From Deltaproteobacteria bacterium (GTDB taxonomy: Bacteria; Desulfobacterota; Desulfobacteria; Desulfobacterales; Desulfosarcinaceae), in the NCBI GenBank assembly GCA_021824175.1, contig JAKALP010000009.1, positions 172,338-236,337 of the forward strand: a DNA stretch of 64,000 nucleotides. Direction: 5' to 3'. Below the pieces are notes generated by a model, which did not search any database, was not told where the DNA came from, and was given only the letters and a program-made list of their open reading frames with translations. Made by a program: the position numbers and the translations under genes. Positions 9,060-16,624 of this stretch are shown piece after piece (within the stretch, counting starts at the first letter, position 1; each line of letters starts with the position of its first letter).

Positions 9060-9517
9060 AATACACACTGGTCATCAATTAGGTCTCTGATGGGACATGT
9101 CGCTTTTTGGACTGCCTCAAACAGAGGCATGTTACAACAATAATAAGCCATGATCCAATATATTTGCCGTCATTTGGATTGGATGCAGGGCCATAAGGCG
9201 CTGGTGCGTTTATTGCCTTGATGTACTTAAGCTCTTTACATACAGTAAGTGGACAGCCTATAGTGGTTTCAAGCCCCCCCATACATCGTTCATATTCATG
9301 CGCCAATGTGCGTTCCCGCTTCATTAGACCGTTAAAGGAGCCGCCAAAAGAAAGGATATAAAACCATATTAAGGTTTTATACGATTTTTTTGGCCAAGAT
9401 TTGCAGAGAGATTCTGGAAAGGAGGGCGGCACATAATTGATCGGATTTGTGGAAAGCGAAATTTTAATTATTGATTCGTATGAACTATCAGTCTGACATT
9501 GGGAGGGGAAGGTTACC
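9060..9517. other. Gap after the Bcr-like genes; no supported gene
   Basis: These 458 bp show no credible coding region. A minus-strand frame runs through the stretch and on into the antisense of the lyase serine tract, but it lacks recognisable protein features. A GGGACATGTC word at 9093-9102 also occurs twice near 22.7 kb and may be part of a decayed insertion sequence. A terminator hairpin lies at 9357-9393. Confidence 0.5.
9357..9393 (+). terminator. Intrinsic terminator downstream of the Bcr-like genes
   Basis: A 9-bp stem (TATAAAACC pairing with GGTTTTATA) with loop ATATTAA is followed by CGATTTTTTT. It lies about 300 bp after the second activase gene and upstream of the lyase gene, so it should end the Bcr-like transcript. 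Confidence 0.65.
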
Positions 9518-10888
9518 ATGAAAAAGACATTGGCAATTCTTTTGGTGTTATCCATCATTGTATTTTTGGGGTACGGCTGCGACACGGGGTCCAGCTCCAG
9601 CACCAGTTCAAGTTCCACCAGCAGTACGAGCTCCAGCGGCGGTTGCGATACGGGTAGCAGCAGTAGCAGCAGTACTAGCAGCACCAGTAGTACCAGCAGC
9701 ACAAGCAGCACAAGCAGTACCAGTAGCACCAGCAGTACCAGCAGTAGCAGCGGCAGCGTCAGCGACGGCGACATTGTCCTTTCGCCGGGAGGCAATCTCC
9801 AGAACGCCATCAACACCATTGCGGCCGGCAAAACCATCTGGTTGAACGGCGGCACCTACAATATGTCCGCAACGATCACCATCGCCGAAAGCAATAGCGG
9901 CACCTCATCGGCCAGGAAATCGATCAAAGCCATGGGTAACGGCATGCCGGTTCTGGATTGGAACTCCACCAGCGACAACAGCTCCGGCCGCGGCATTATT
10001 CTGGACGGTTCCTACTGGCATATTTACGGCATCACCATCCGGGAAGCCGGCGACAACGGCATGCTGCTTTCGGGCGATAACAACATCATCGAACGGTGTG
10101 TGTTCACCGCCAACCGCGACACCGGTCTGCAACTCTCGCGGTATAACGGCAATTATAACAGCATCAGCCAATGGCCATCCAATAATCTGATTCTGCAGTG
10201 CGAATCCTTTGACAATATGGACTCCAACGGTGAAAATGCCGATGGTTTCGCGGCCAAACTCACCTGCGGCGAGGGCAATGTGTTCAGGGGGTGCTACTCC
10301 CATAATAACGTCGACGACGGATGGGACCTCTGGACCAATTCAGGCACACCGATCGGCAAGGTTACGATTGAATACTGTATTTCATACATGAACGGCACGC
10401 TGACCAACGGGACTGTTATGACCAACGGCGACCGCAATGGATTCAAGCTGGGCGGCGCCGACGTATCGGTCAACCATACGGTGCGCTATTGCATTGCCGC
10501 CAATAACGGCGCATGCGGATTTACCTGGAACAGCAATCCCGGGAGCATCAAAGTCACCAACAATACGGCCTACGGCAATAAGAAGAGCAATTTCTACTTT
10601 GCCGGCGGAAGCTCCACCTTCCTGAACAATATCTCCTTGAGCGGCAGTTCCGATGACAAGATCGCCGGATCAAGCCTCAATGCGAACTACAATGCCTGGT
10701 GGACCAGCGGCAAAGCAGTGAGCGGAAACGGCGTCACGGTCACCTCCGCGGATTTTCAGTCCCTTTCCAAGGGCACGCTGACCTGGGTCTCCAACACCAG
10801 CGTCAATCTTGGAACGCTTCTCATCCCGGTTTCGGGCAGCGACCTGATCGGAACTGGTTCCGGTGGGGTGAACATGGGAGCCAGATAA
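9518..10888 (+). CDS. Lipoprotein right-handed beta-helix protein, PL9-like pectate lyase
   Basis: This 456-residue protein begins with a lipoprotein signal ending LGYGC. A low-complexity Ser/Thr linker of about 60 residues follows. It is coded by AGC/ACC/AGT triplets and contains an internal repeat of the lipobox-proximal segment (CDTGSSSS occurs twice, the second as GGCDTGSSS). A parallel beta-helix follows with runs typical of family 9 pectate lyases: HIYGITIREAGDNGM, NNIIERCVFTANRDTG, and GNVFRGCYSHNNVDDGWDL with the acidic residues used for calcium. It should be exposed at the cell surface. The ribosome binding site is GGGAGGGGAAGG. It is flanked by terminators and is likely its own unit. 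The polysaccharide substrate is not certain; pectate-like is the best guess. Confidence 0.8.
   Translation: MKKTLAILLVLSIIVFLGYGCDTGSSSSTSSSSTSSTSSSGGCDTGSSSSSSTSSTSSTSSTSSTSSTSSTSSTSSSSGSVSDGDIVLSPGGNLQNAINTIAAGKTIWLNGGTYNMSATITIAESNSGTSSARKSIKAMGNGMPVLDWNSTSDNSSGRGIILDGSYWHIYGITIREAGDNGMLLSGDNNIIERCVFTANRDTGLQLSRYNGNYNSISQWPSNNLILQCESFDNMDSNGENADGFAAKLTCGEGNVFRGCYSHNNVDDGWDLWTNSGTPIGKVTIEYCISYMNGTLTNGTVMTNGDRNGFKLGGADVSVNHTVRYCIAANNGACGFTWNSNPGSIKVTNNTAYGNKKSNFYFAGGSSTFLNNISLSGSSDDKIAGSSLNANYNAWWTSGKAVSGNGVTVTSADFQSLSKGTLTWVSNTSVNLGTLLIPVSGSDLIGTGSGGVNMGAR
9595..9758 (+). repeat. In-frame AGC/ACC microsatellite coding a Ser/Thr linker
   Basis: Imperfect runs of AGC, AGT and ACC triplets code almost only Ser and Thr. 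Because the unit is three bases, slippage would change linker length without a frameshift. The antisense frame of this tract reads as a spurious Leu/Val repeat. Confidence 0.8.
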
Positions 10889-10898
10889 TTTTTTACTA

Positions 10899-10985
10899 CA
10901 AGGTATCTGAAATAGATGGCGCCCGGTTTTCCGGGCGCTATTTATTTTTGCGAAGAGCTTGGCCAAAAGATTTTGAGATGGCTTG
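10899..10985. repeat. Degenerate copy of palindromic element
   Basis: The left end CAAGGTATCTGAAATA and the right end GATTTTGAGATGGCTTG match the ends of the 140-bp palindromic elements at 12.1 and 21.5 kb. The middle is occupied by the lyase terminator. Only the ends are similar, so this may be a decayed or recombined copy. Confidence 0.4.
10919..10952 (+). terminator. Intrinsic terminator after the pectate lyase gene
   Basis: A perfect 8-bp GC-rich stem (GCGCCCGG, loop TTTT, CCGGGCGC) at 10919-10938 is followed by TATTTATTTTTG. It sits 30 bp after the lyase stop codon. Confidence 0.85.
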
Positions 10986-11107
10986 CAGGAGATGGGGCTC
11001 AACGGTATTTCCAGACAACAGACAGGACAAAAAGGCCGCTGATGCAGCCCTACTTGATTAATGTCCATGAGGCGGTATAGGTAAGGCCATACCTGAAAGG
11101 GATAACC

Positions 11108-12034
11108 ATGCGGATCTTCGACTCAGGACAAATTACCCCGGATTTCTATGTCACCGGCCCCGCGGGTGTACCGGTCTATCTGCTGGACGGGCCCCAGCCG
11201 GCGCTGTTCGATGCGGGTGTCAGCGCGTACGCCGACGCGTATGTTAACGATATCCGGTCGGCCCTGGGCGAGCGGCCGCCCGCCTACCTATTTTTGACCC
11301 ATGCCCATTTTGATCATGTGGGCGCGGCCGGCGTTTTTAAACGCATCTGGCCGGATCTCCAAATTGTGGCTTCGGAACGTTCCGCCGAGATCCTTCAGCG
11401 CCCAGGGGCCATCGAGTTGATCGCATTGCTCAATGCCGATGCGCTCTCCTTGTCCCAGGCCCAAGGGTTTACTCCCTTGAATGAAAATCCATTCGAGCCG
11501 GCGGGCGTGGATGTGGTGGCCGCTCGGGATCAAATCTTCCATTTGGGCGCCGACCTTTCGGTCCAGGTCTGGCCCGCGCCCGGCCACACCCGCGATTTCA
11601 CTTGTTACTGGATAGAATCCCGCAAGATTCTCATAGCCTCTGAGGCTGTGGGCAACGATGACGGCACAGGCGCCATTCAACCCGAATTTCTGGTGGATAT
11701 CGACGCCTATCTGGACAACATCGACCGTTTGGCCCGCCTGCCCATCGAGGTTCTCTGCCCCGGCCACGCCCTGGTGCTGACCGATGATGATGCCCGGGCG
11801 CACATGCGCCGCACGCCCGAATATACCCACCGCTACCTGGAGATGGCCGAAGCCTATTTGCGGGAGACCCAAGGCGATCTGGATGCGGCCGCGCAAAGAA
11901 TCAAGGCCGCGGAATGGGACCCGCGCCCCTGGCCCAAGCAGACCGAGCAGGCTTACATGCTCAACACCCGCCAGCGCATGCTCAAAGTGTGGGAGCGGAT
12001 GCAGGCAGCGTCCAGGGCCAAAGGAAAAAAGTGA
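11108..12034 (+). CDS. Metallo-beta-lactamase-fold hydrolase
   Basis: This 308-residue cytoplasmic protein has the MBL metal-binding motif THAHFDHVGA near residue 64, a second His in APGHTRDF, and an acidic/His pair further on (PGHALVL). Such proteins hydrolyse thioesters, lactones or phosphoesters. The family is too broad to name a substrate. The C-terminal 60 residues form an alpha-helical extension (YLEMAEAYLRETQGDLDAAA). The start follows GAAAGGGATAACC. It lies between the lyase and the ferredoxin fusion gene in the same orientation; a thioesterase-like role in the neighbouring acyl-CoA pathway is possible but unproven. Confidence 0.8.
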   Translation: MRIFDSGQITPDFYVTGPAGVPVYLLDGPQPALFDAGVSAYADAYVNDIRSALGERPPAYLFLTHAHFDHVGAAGVFKRIWPDLQIVASERSAEILQRPGAIELIALLNADALSLSQAQGFTPLNENPFEPAGVDVVAARDQIFHLGADLSVQVWPAPGHTRDFTCYWIESRKILIASEAVGNDDGTGAIQPEFLVDIDAYLDNIDRLARLPIEVLCPGHALVLTDDDARAHMRRTPEYTHRYLEMAEAYLRETQGDLDAAAQRIKAAEWDPRPWPKQTEQAYMLNTRQRMLKVWERMQAASRAKGKK

Positions 12035-12086
12035 AGACCGAACGGTTGGGATGTGTATTATAGTTGGGCCGAGGATGGGGACCTAC

Positions 12087-12226
12087 GGGCCATCTCAAAA
12101 CAATCTTTTGGCCCAAACTCTTTGTTGGAGGCCAATGTTAAATCCTCGAAATATTATTATATGTCTCCGGTTTAACATTTGCCTCCGCCGCGATTTTGAA
12201 CCAAAATCTTTATTTTGAGATGGCTT
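12087..12226. repeat. 140-bp palindromic element, copy 1
   Basis: The ends (GGGCCATCTCAAAA and TTTTGAGATGGCTTG) are near-perfect inverted repeats, and the inner arms also pair (TTTTGGCCCAAA, GGAGGCCAATGTTAAA against TTTAACATTTGCCTCC). The same element, diverged but colinear, occurs at 21479-21619. It fits a MITE-like or REP-like palindromic unit. It ends about 32 bp before the start of the ferredoxin fusion gene. Confidence 0.75.
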
Positions 12227-12257
12227 GTGATTTGATTATGGAAGGGAGAAGTTCTCT

Positions 12258-13250
12258 ATGGCGGACATGACCTTATGTAAAGAGCTGGCCAAAGCCATTG
12301 GGGCCGGCGAATCACCTCTGATCGGCAAAATTTTTCAGGCCCTGGTCAAGGATGACGAGGCCAAAGTGATGCTGCTGGCAGCGCCGCCGGCCACGGCCGA
12401 AGAACTGGCCCAGAAATCCGGTCTGGCTGAAGAGGCCGTTCTATCCATGATGAATTCTCTGTTTCAGCGGGGGCTGATTTTCAAGGCCACTCGCGGCGGC
12501 GAGAAGAAATGGTACCGGGTCAAGACCGTGCCCCAGATGCATGATTCCACCAGCCTGACGCCCGGCATCTCCCGCCAGGTGCTCGATCTGTGGAAGGCCT
12601 ACATGGACCAGGAGTGGCCGGCCTATGGCGGCAAGATCATGGAGGTGATGCCCGGCGCCATCATGCGGGTGGTGCCGGTCAATGAGAGCATCGAACCCCA
12701 ATCCAAAGTGCTGGCCTATGACGACGTGATCAAGATTGTGGAGAATGCCAAGACATTGTCGGTGACCAAATGCTCCTGCCGCGTGATTTCCGGCGATTGT
12801 GACAAGCCGCTGGAGGTCTGCATGCAGGTCGACCGCGCGGCCGAATACAATATCGAGCGCGGCACGGGCCGGGCATTGACCAAACCCGAGGCCATCGAGA
12901 TGTTGAAACGGTGCCGGGAAGAGGGCCTGGTGCACACGGTGGACAACCGCCAGACCGTGGGCCACGTGATCTGCAACTGCTGCAAGGATTGCTGTTTGAA
13001 TTGGCCCATCATGAAAGGCGTGAAGAAATGGGTTGCGCCCAGCCGTTTTGCCGCCGTGGTGGATAGTGATCTGTGCAGCGGTTGTGAAGCATGTATCGAC
13101 CGCTGCTTCTTCGATGCCCTTTCCATGGCCGAGGAGCGCGCCGCTGTGGATGCCGAAAAATGCCTGGGTTGCGGGGTCTGCACGGTGGTCTGCCCGACCG
13201 AAGCGCTGAAGCTGAAGGAAGTACGGCCCTCGGATTTTGTGCCTGTTTGA
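12258..13250 (+). CDS. Winged-helix / Cys-rich / 2[4Fe-4S] ferredoxin fusion protein
   Basis: This 330-residue protein has three parts. Residues 1-95 look like a winged-helix domain (ATAEELAQKSGLAEEAVLSMMNSL, then a wing-like segment GGEKKWYRVK). Residues 150-255 form a Cys-rich domain with VTKCSCR, a C..C pair, and the dense CNCCKDCC motif. The C-terminus holds two ferredoxin motifs, CSGCEACIDRC and CLGCGVCTVVC. A paralogue lies at 20390. I do not know a named family; database annotation would probably be 4Fe-4S dicluster protein. In this context it may donate low-potential electrons to the Bcr-like enzyme or accept them from a dehydrogenase. The ribosome binding site is GAAGGGAGAAG. Iron-sulfur binding is sure; the role is inferred. 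Confidence 0.8.
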   Translation: MADMTLCKELAKAIGAGESPLIGKIFQALVKDDEAKVMLLAAPPATAEELAQKSGLAEEAVLSMMNSLFQRGLIFKATRGGEKKWYRVKTVPQMHDSTSLTPGISRQVLDLWKAYMDQEWPAYGGKIMEVMPGAIMRVVPVNESIEPQSKVLAYDDVIKIVENAKTLSVTKCSCRVISGDCDKPLEVCMQVDRAAEYNIERGTGRALTKPEAIEMLKRCREEGLVHTVDNRQTVGHVICNCCKDCCLNWPIMKGVKKWVAPSRFAAVVDSDLCSGCEACIDRCFFDALSMAEERAAVDAEKCLGCGVCTVVCPTEALKLKEVRPSDFVPV

Positions 13251-13251
13251 A

Positions 13252-13438
13252 CGTTGGCCCGTTGGCCCGTTGGCCCGTTAGCCCGTTAGCCCGTGAGCCT
13301 GTTGGGCTGTAACACATGAGTTTATTGAAGCATAGGTAGTAATTTCTTAAAAGACGGTGTGATTCAATGAATCAAAATCTGATTGGCTAAATTAAAGGGT
13401 TTGACGGGCAACGGACACACGGGCCAACGGGCGAACGG
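13252..13438. repeat. Facing octamer arrays (AACGGGCC family) before hypA
   Basis: The left array 13252-13303 consists of GGCCCGTT/AGCCCGTT words. The right array 13404-13438 is its reverse complement (ACGGGCAA, ACGGGCCA, ACGGGCGA words). The interval ends in a conserved core (13371-13403) that recurs near 36.5 and 49.9 kb. The right array runs to 3 bp before the hypA start codon. Confidence 0.8.
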
Positions 13439-13440
13439 AA

Positions 13441-13791
13441 ATGCACGAACTGCCGATTACCGAAACCATCCTGAAGATTGTGCTGGCCCATGCGGAGAAG
13501 AACGATGTGCGCCGGATTATGCGGATTCATCTTCAGGTGGGTCAACTGAGCGATCTGCAAGACGATTGGATGCAGCGCTACTTCGATCACCTGAGCCGGG
13601 GAACCGTGGCTGAGGACGCCAAGCTTCAGATCGAGCGCACGCCCATCCGGCTGATGTGCGAAGCCTGCGGTACTGAATACACCGCGGCGTCCGCTGACCA
13701 GGTGGACCAACCATGTCCCCAATGCGGTCAGAAAGACAGCCGGCTGATCGGCGGGCGGGAGTACACGATTACCAATATGGAAGTGCTTTAA
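13441..13791 (+). CDS. Hydrogenase nickel-insertion accessory protein HypA
   Basis: This 116-residue protein has the family hallmarks: the N-terminal MHE nickel-binding sequence, an alpha/beta half containing RIHLQVGQLSDL, and a zinc domain with CEACG and CPQCG. HypA helps place nickel in [NiFe] hydrogenases. It is alone here: no hypB, C, D, E or F lies in the window, and both hydrogenase operons are many kilobases away. No Shine-Dalgarno sequence is visible because the repeat array abuts the ATG. It is followed 31 bp later by the MaoC gene. The assignment is firm; the location inside an acyl-CoA gene block is odd. Confidence 0.9.
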   Translation: MHELPITETILKIVLAHAEKNDVRRIMRIHLQVGQLSDLQDDWMQRYFDHLSRGTVAEDAKLQIERTPIRLMCEACGTEYTAASADQVDQPCPQCGQKDSRLIGGREYTITNMEVL

Positions 13792-13822
13792 CGATAACAA
13801 TAACAGAACAAAGGAGAAATTT

Positions 13823-14281
13823 ATGCGTGAAGTACTACCTTTAGAAAAATTCAAACAACTCGTCGGCCAGGAAAACGGCGCCTCCGACTGGATCTTGATC
13901 GATCAGGAGAGAATCAACCGCTTTGCCGATGTGACTGAAGATCATCAGTGGATTCATGTAGACATCGAAAAAGCCAAAAAAGGGCCGTTTGGCGCGCCCA
14001 TCGCCCACGGATTTCTGATCCTGTCGCTGGTGCCGGTGTTCAGCTACTCCGGCAAATACGCCATCGAGGGCGCCAAAATGGTGGTCAATTACGGCCTGAA
14101 CAGGGTGCGATTCATCAATCCGGTGCCGGTAGGTTCGCGGTTGCGCTCCAAAATGGTGATTTCAGCCATCGAGGAGAAAAAGCCCGGCCAGATCCTGGTC
14201 ACCAATACCCATACGATCGAAATCGAAGGAAAGGAAAAGCCGGCCTGCATCGCCGAGGCGCTGGGGATGTTCTTCCTGTAA
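13823..14281 (+). CDS. MaoC-like (R)-specific enoyl-CoA hydratase
   Basis: This 152-residue single hot-dog-fold hydratase would add water to an enoyl-CoA. The catalytic Asp/His pair is in the segment DVTEDHQWIHVD, followed by the conserved PIAHGFLILSL. The length fits a dimeric MaoC protein. The start follows a clear AAAGGAGAAATTT. It lies downstream of hypA and converges with the sigma-54 regulator gene, whose end is 9 bp away. It likely serves the same pathway as the dehydrogenases at 16.6-20.2 kb. Confidence 0.88.
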   Translation: MREVLPLEKFKQLVGQENGASDWILIDQERINRFADVTEDHQWIHVDIEKAKKGPFGAPIAHGFLILSLVPVFSYSGKYAIEGAKMVVNYGLNRVRFINPVPVGSRLRSKMVISAIEEKKPGQILVTNTHTIEIEGKEKPACIAEALGMFFL

Positions 14282-14289
14282 TGGAGTTG

Positions 14290-16308
14290 TTATAAACCGT
14301 ATTTTTTAATTTTTCGAAAAAGAGTCGTCCTGGAGATATTGAGCCTTTCGGCGATTTGCTTTTGCTGAAATTTCAGATCCAGCATTTTGCGGATCAGTTG
14401 TTTCTCTTTTTCCACTGGAGGTTCCAGCTCTTCGGATTGCTGCGGCACCGGTTTGGTTTTCAAAATCTCATTGGGGATCAAGTCGCTGGTCAGTGTGTTG
14501 GCGCCGGCAAAGTTCATCATGCGCTCAACGACATTTTGCAGCTCCCGGACATTGCCCGGCCAGGGGTAGTGTAAAAAGGCCTCCAAGATCCGCTGGTCGA
14601 CATGCTGGATCTGTTTTCCCAGTTTCTCTTCAAACCTTTTAATGAACCAATGGGTCAGTAACGGGACATCGTCCGGGCGCTCACATAAGGGAATCATCTC
14701 GATGTTGAACACATTGATGCGATAGAAAAGATCTTCACGGAAATTGCCCCTGGTGATCTCTTCTCTCAGATTCTTATTGGTGGCGGTGATGACGCGCACA
14801 TCGATTTTACGGGTCTGTTTGCCGCCAATACGCGTCACCAGCTTGTCTTCGATCACCCGCAGCAGCACGCTCTGCAACTCCAGAGGCAGCTCGGCGATCT
14901 CATCCAGAAAAATGGTGCCGCCGTCGGCCAGTTCAAACTTGCCCTGGTGGCCGCCGCGCCGTGCGCCGGTAAAGGCCCCTTCTTCATGGCCGAAGAGTTC
15001 GCTGGCCAGCAGGTCCCTGGGAATGGCGCCGCAGTTGATGGCCACGAAGGGGCCGTTTCTGCGCCGGCTGGCATTGTGAATCGATTGGGCGAAGATATCT
15101 TTTCCGGTGCCGCTTTTTCCCAGCAGCAGCACATTGGAATCATTTTGGGCCATAATCTTGGCCTGTTCCATGGTAATCAGAAAACGGGGATTGCGGCCGC
15201 AAATGTCTTCGAAGTGATAAATTGCCCGGGCGCCCAGCATGGTGGTGAGCATGGTCTTGGCCCGCTGGATTTCATTGAGAACGATGATCTTGCCGATACT
15301 TTTGTTTTCAGCGGAGAGGATGGGGGTGATGGTCACGGTATAGTCGTTCCAGGCGCCCTTGGAAAAGATACGCACCTCTTGATCGGTGACGCGTTCGTTG
15401 TCTTCGATCAAACGCAGCAGGCCGACGTTATTCTTTGCCAACACAGCGTTTAGAGTGGCGCCTTCCACCTGGCCGGCGGATAATTCAAGAAGCTTTTTGG
15501 CTGGATCATTGATCAGCGAAATAATGCCGTCATTGTCTACGGCCATCATGGCCTCCATGATGGAGGCGATCACGCTTTGCTGGAAGCGGTAAGCGCGCTG
15601 GCGCTCGGCAAAGGCCTGGCGGGTGCGCAGTTCATTTTCAACGGCATAGGCGGCGGCCACGACCATGCCCAGGGTGTGGGGGTTGGCCCGAGAGTTGCGC
15701 GAAGACAAAGTGATGCCACCCAGCAGTTGGCCTTCAGGTGAAAAGATGGGGGCTCCTGAAGCGGTTTCGCCGTGATAATTTTTGATGAAGTGTTGGCTGC
15801 CGAAGAATTGAAGGGGCTTTTTTTCGATCAGGGTGGAGCCGACCACCGTATTTCCAGTGGATTGCTCATTCCACAACGCCCCCACTATGCCGCCGGCATT
15901 GCTGACCGCATCGGCGATATCGTGATCGCCCAGCATTTCCAGCAAATACCCTTCGCCGTCGAACAGGGTCGCGTAAAAGCCGGTGCCCTTGAGGAACTGA
16001 TAAAGGTTTTTTAAAAACGGGCGGCTCACTTGAATGAAATTTCGATTTTGGTCGAGAAGGATTTTAAGCTCCTTGCCTTTTAAAATCTTGATTTTAGGCA
16101 TCTTCAGCGGGTCGAGGCCCAGCCGACGGCAGCGGTGCCAGGCGGTCAGCACTTCGGCCGGTACTATGGTCTCATCGATATCATCGCGCCCTTCAACGAA
16201 TTTTTTCCACTCCCTAAGGGTCCGGCGATACTTGTCCTTGTAAAGTTCAAGCTCCTGGCGCTTGGTGCGGTTGAACCGTTCCAGCTCGCTGGAATTTTTA
16301 GCGTTCAT
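14290..16308 (-). CDS. AcoR-type sigma-54-dependent transcriptional activator
   Basis: This 672-residue enhancer-binding protein has an N-terminal GAF-like sensor domain at about 50-230, a PAS-like domain at about 245-350, an AAA+ domain with Walker A GKSGTGKD at 397-404 and the sigma-54 contact loop GAFTGA at 444-449, and a C-terminal Fis-type helix-turn-helix (KQIAERLNISRTTLFRKI). There is no receiver domain, so it should respond to a small ligand, perhaps a pathway acid or CoA ester. It is divergent from the acyl-CoA dehydrogenase genes, and the intergenic region between them has a -24/-12 promoter and a palindrome suited to its binding. It very probably controls that operon. Confidence 0.92.
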   Translation of the reverse strand: MNAKNSSELERFNRTKRQELELYKDKYRRTLREWKKFVEGRDDIDETIVPAEVLTAWHRCRRLGLDPLKMPKIKILKGKELKILLDQNRNFIQVSRPFLKNLYQFLKGTGFYATLFDGEGYLLEMLGDHDIADAVSNAGGIVGALWNEQSTGNTVVGSTLIEKKPLQFFGSQHFIKNYHGETASGAPIFSPEGQLLGGITLSSRNSRANPHTLGMVVAAAYAVENELRTRQAFAERQRAYRFQQSVIASIMEAMMAVDNDGIISLINDPAKKLLELSAGQVEGATLNAVLAKNNVGLLRLIEDNERVTDQEVRIFSKGAWNDYTVTITPILSAENKSIGKIIVLNEIQRAKTMLTTMLGARAIYHFEDICGRNPRFLITMEQAKIMAQNDSNVLLLGKSGTGKDIFAQSIHNASRRRNGPFVAINCGAIPRDLLASELFGHEEGAFTGARRGGHQGKFELADGGTIFLDEIAELPLELQSVLLRVIEDKLVTRIGGKQTRKIDVRVITATNKNLREEITRGNFREDLFYRINVFNIEMIPLCERPDDVPLLTHWFIKRFEEKLGKQIQHVDQRILEAFLHYPWPGNVRELQNVVERMMNFAGANTLTSDLIPNEILKTKPVPQQSEELEPPVEKEKQLIRKMLDLKFQQKQIAERLNISRTTLFRKIKKYGL

Positions 16309-16352
16309 GGTTTCATTTCCGTTTCATTTGGATTCCATCAATGTTTCAACTA

Positions 16353-16367
16353 TGTTCCACTGGAACA
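16353..16367. promoter_or_regulatory. Putative activator binding palindrome
   Basis: TGTTCCA-C-TGGAACA is a perfect inverted repeat with 7-bp arms. It lies about 95 bp upstream of the -24 element, the distance expected of an upstream activating site for a sigma-54 enhancer-binding protein. The matching regulator gene begins 45 bp to its left. Confidence 0.6.
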
Positions 16368-16460
16368 CGGATGGTACATCATTGGGGTTTCAATACAAGG
16401 GAAAAAGTGCATAATAGACGGAAAATCACTGCCATAGGCTTGGCCTCTTCCTCCGCGCCA

Positions 16461-16478
16461 TTGGTACTGTAATTGCTT
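16461..16478 (+). promoter_or_regulatory. Sigma-54 (-24/-12) promoter
   Basis: TTGGTACTGTAATTGCTT matches the sigma-54 consensus, with GG at 16463-16464 and GC at 16475-16476 separated by exactly 10 bp. Transcription would start near 16488, about 137 bp before the acyl-CoA dehydrogenase gene. Confidence 0.75.
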
Positions 16479-16624
16479 TGATTGCGTGGTGATCAGCCCC
16501 CGGGGGTCGGAGAACCCGATATCTGCCCCTGGGACCTATCGCCGAAAAAGTTGAGATGTGGTGTTATCCCTGCGCGGATATTGGGCCAAGAAAAAATTGA
16601 ATCAATTGCTATGAAGGAGAAGAT

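Larger units (their letters stand above)
16309..16624. other. Divergent regulatory region
   Basis: These 316 bp lie between the regulator and the dehydrogenase operon. They hold the palindrome at 16353-16367 and the sigma-54 promoter at 16461-16478. About 140 bp of untranslated leader without other obvious structure follows, ending in GAAGGAGAAGAT before the ATG. Confidence 0.7.

Noticed and set aside
9079..9855. Long minus-strand frame with a Leu/Val/Leu repeat
   Set aside because: It is the antisense of the AGC/ACC microsatellite in the lyase gene plus non-coding DNA; no ribosome binding site or recognisable domain.
16443..16460. Alternative -24/-12 site TTGGCCTCTTCCTCCGC
   Set aside because: The GG-GC spacing is 11 bp rather than 10; the site at 16461 has exact spacing.
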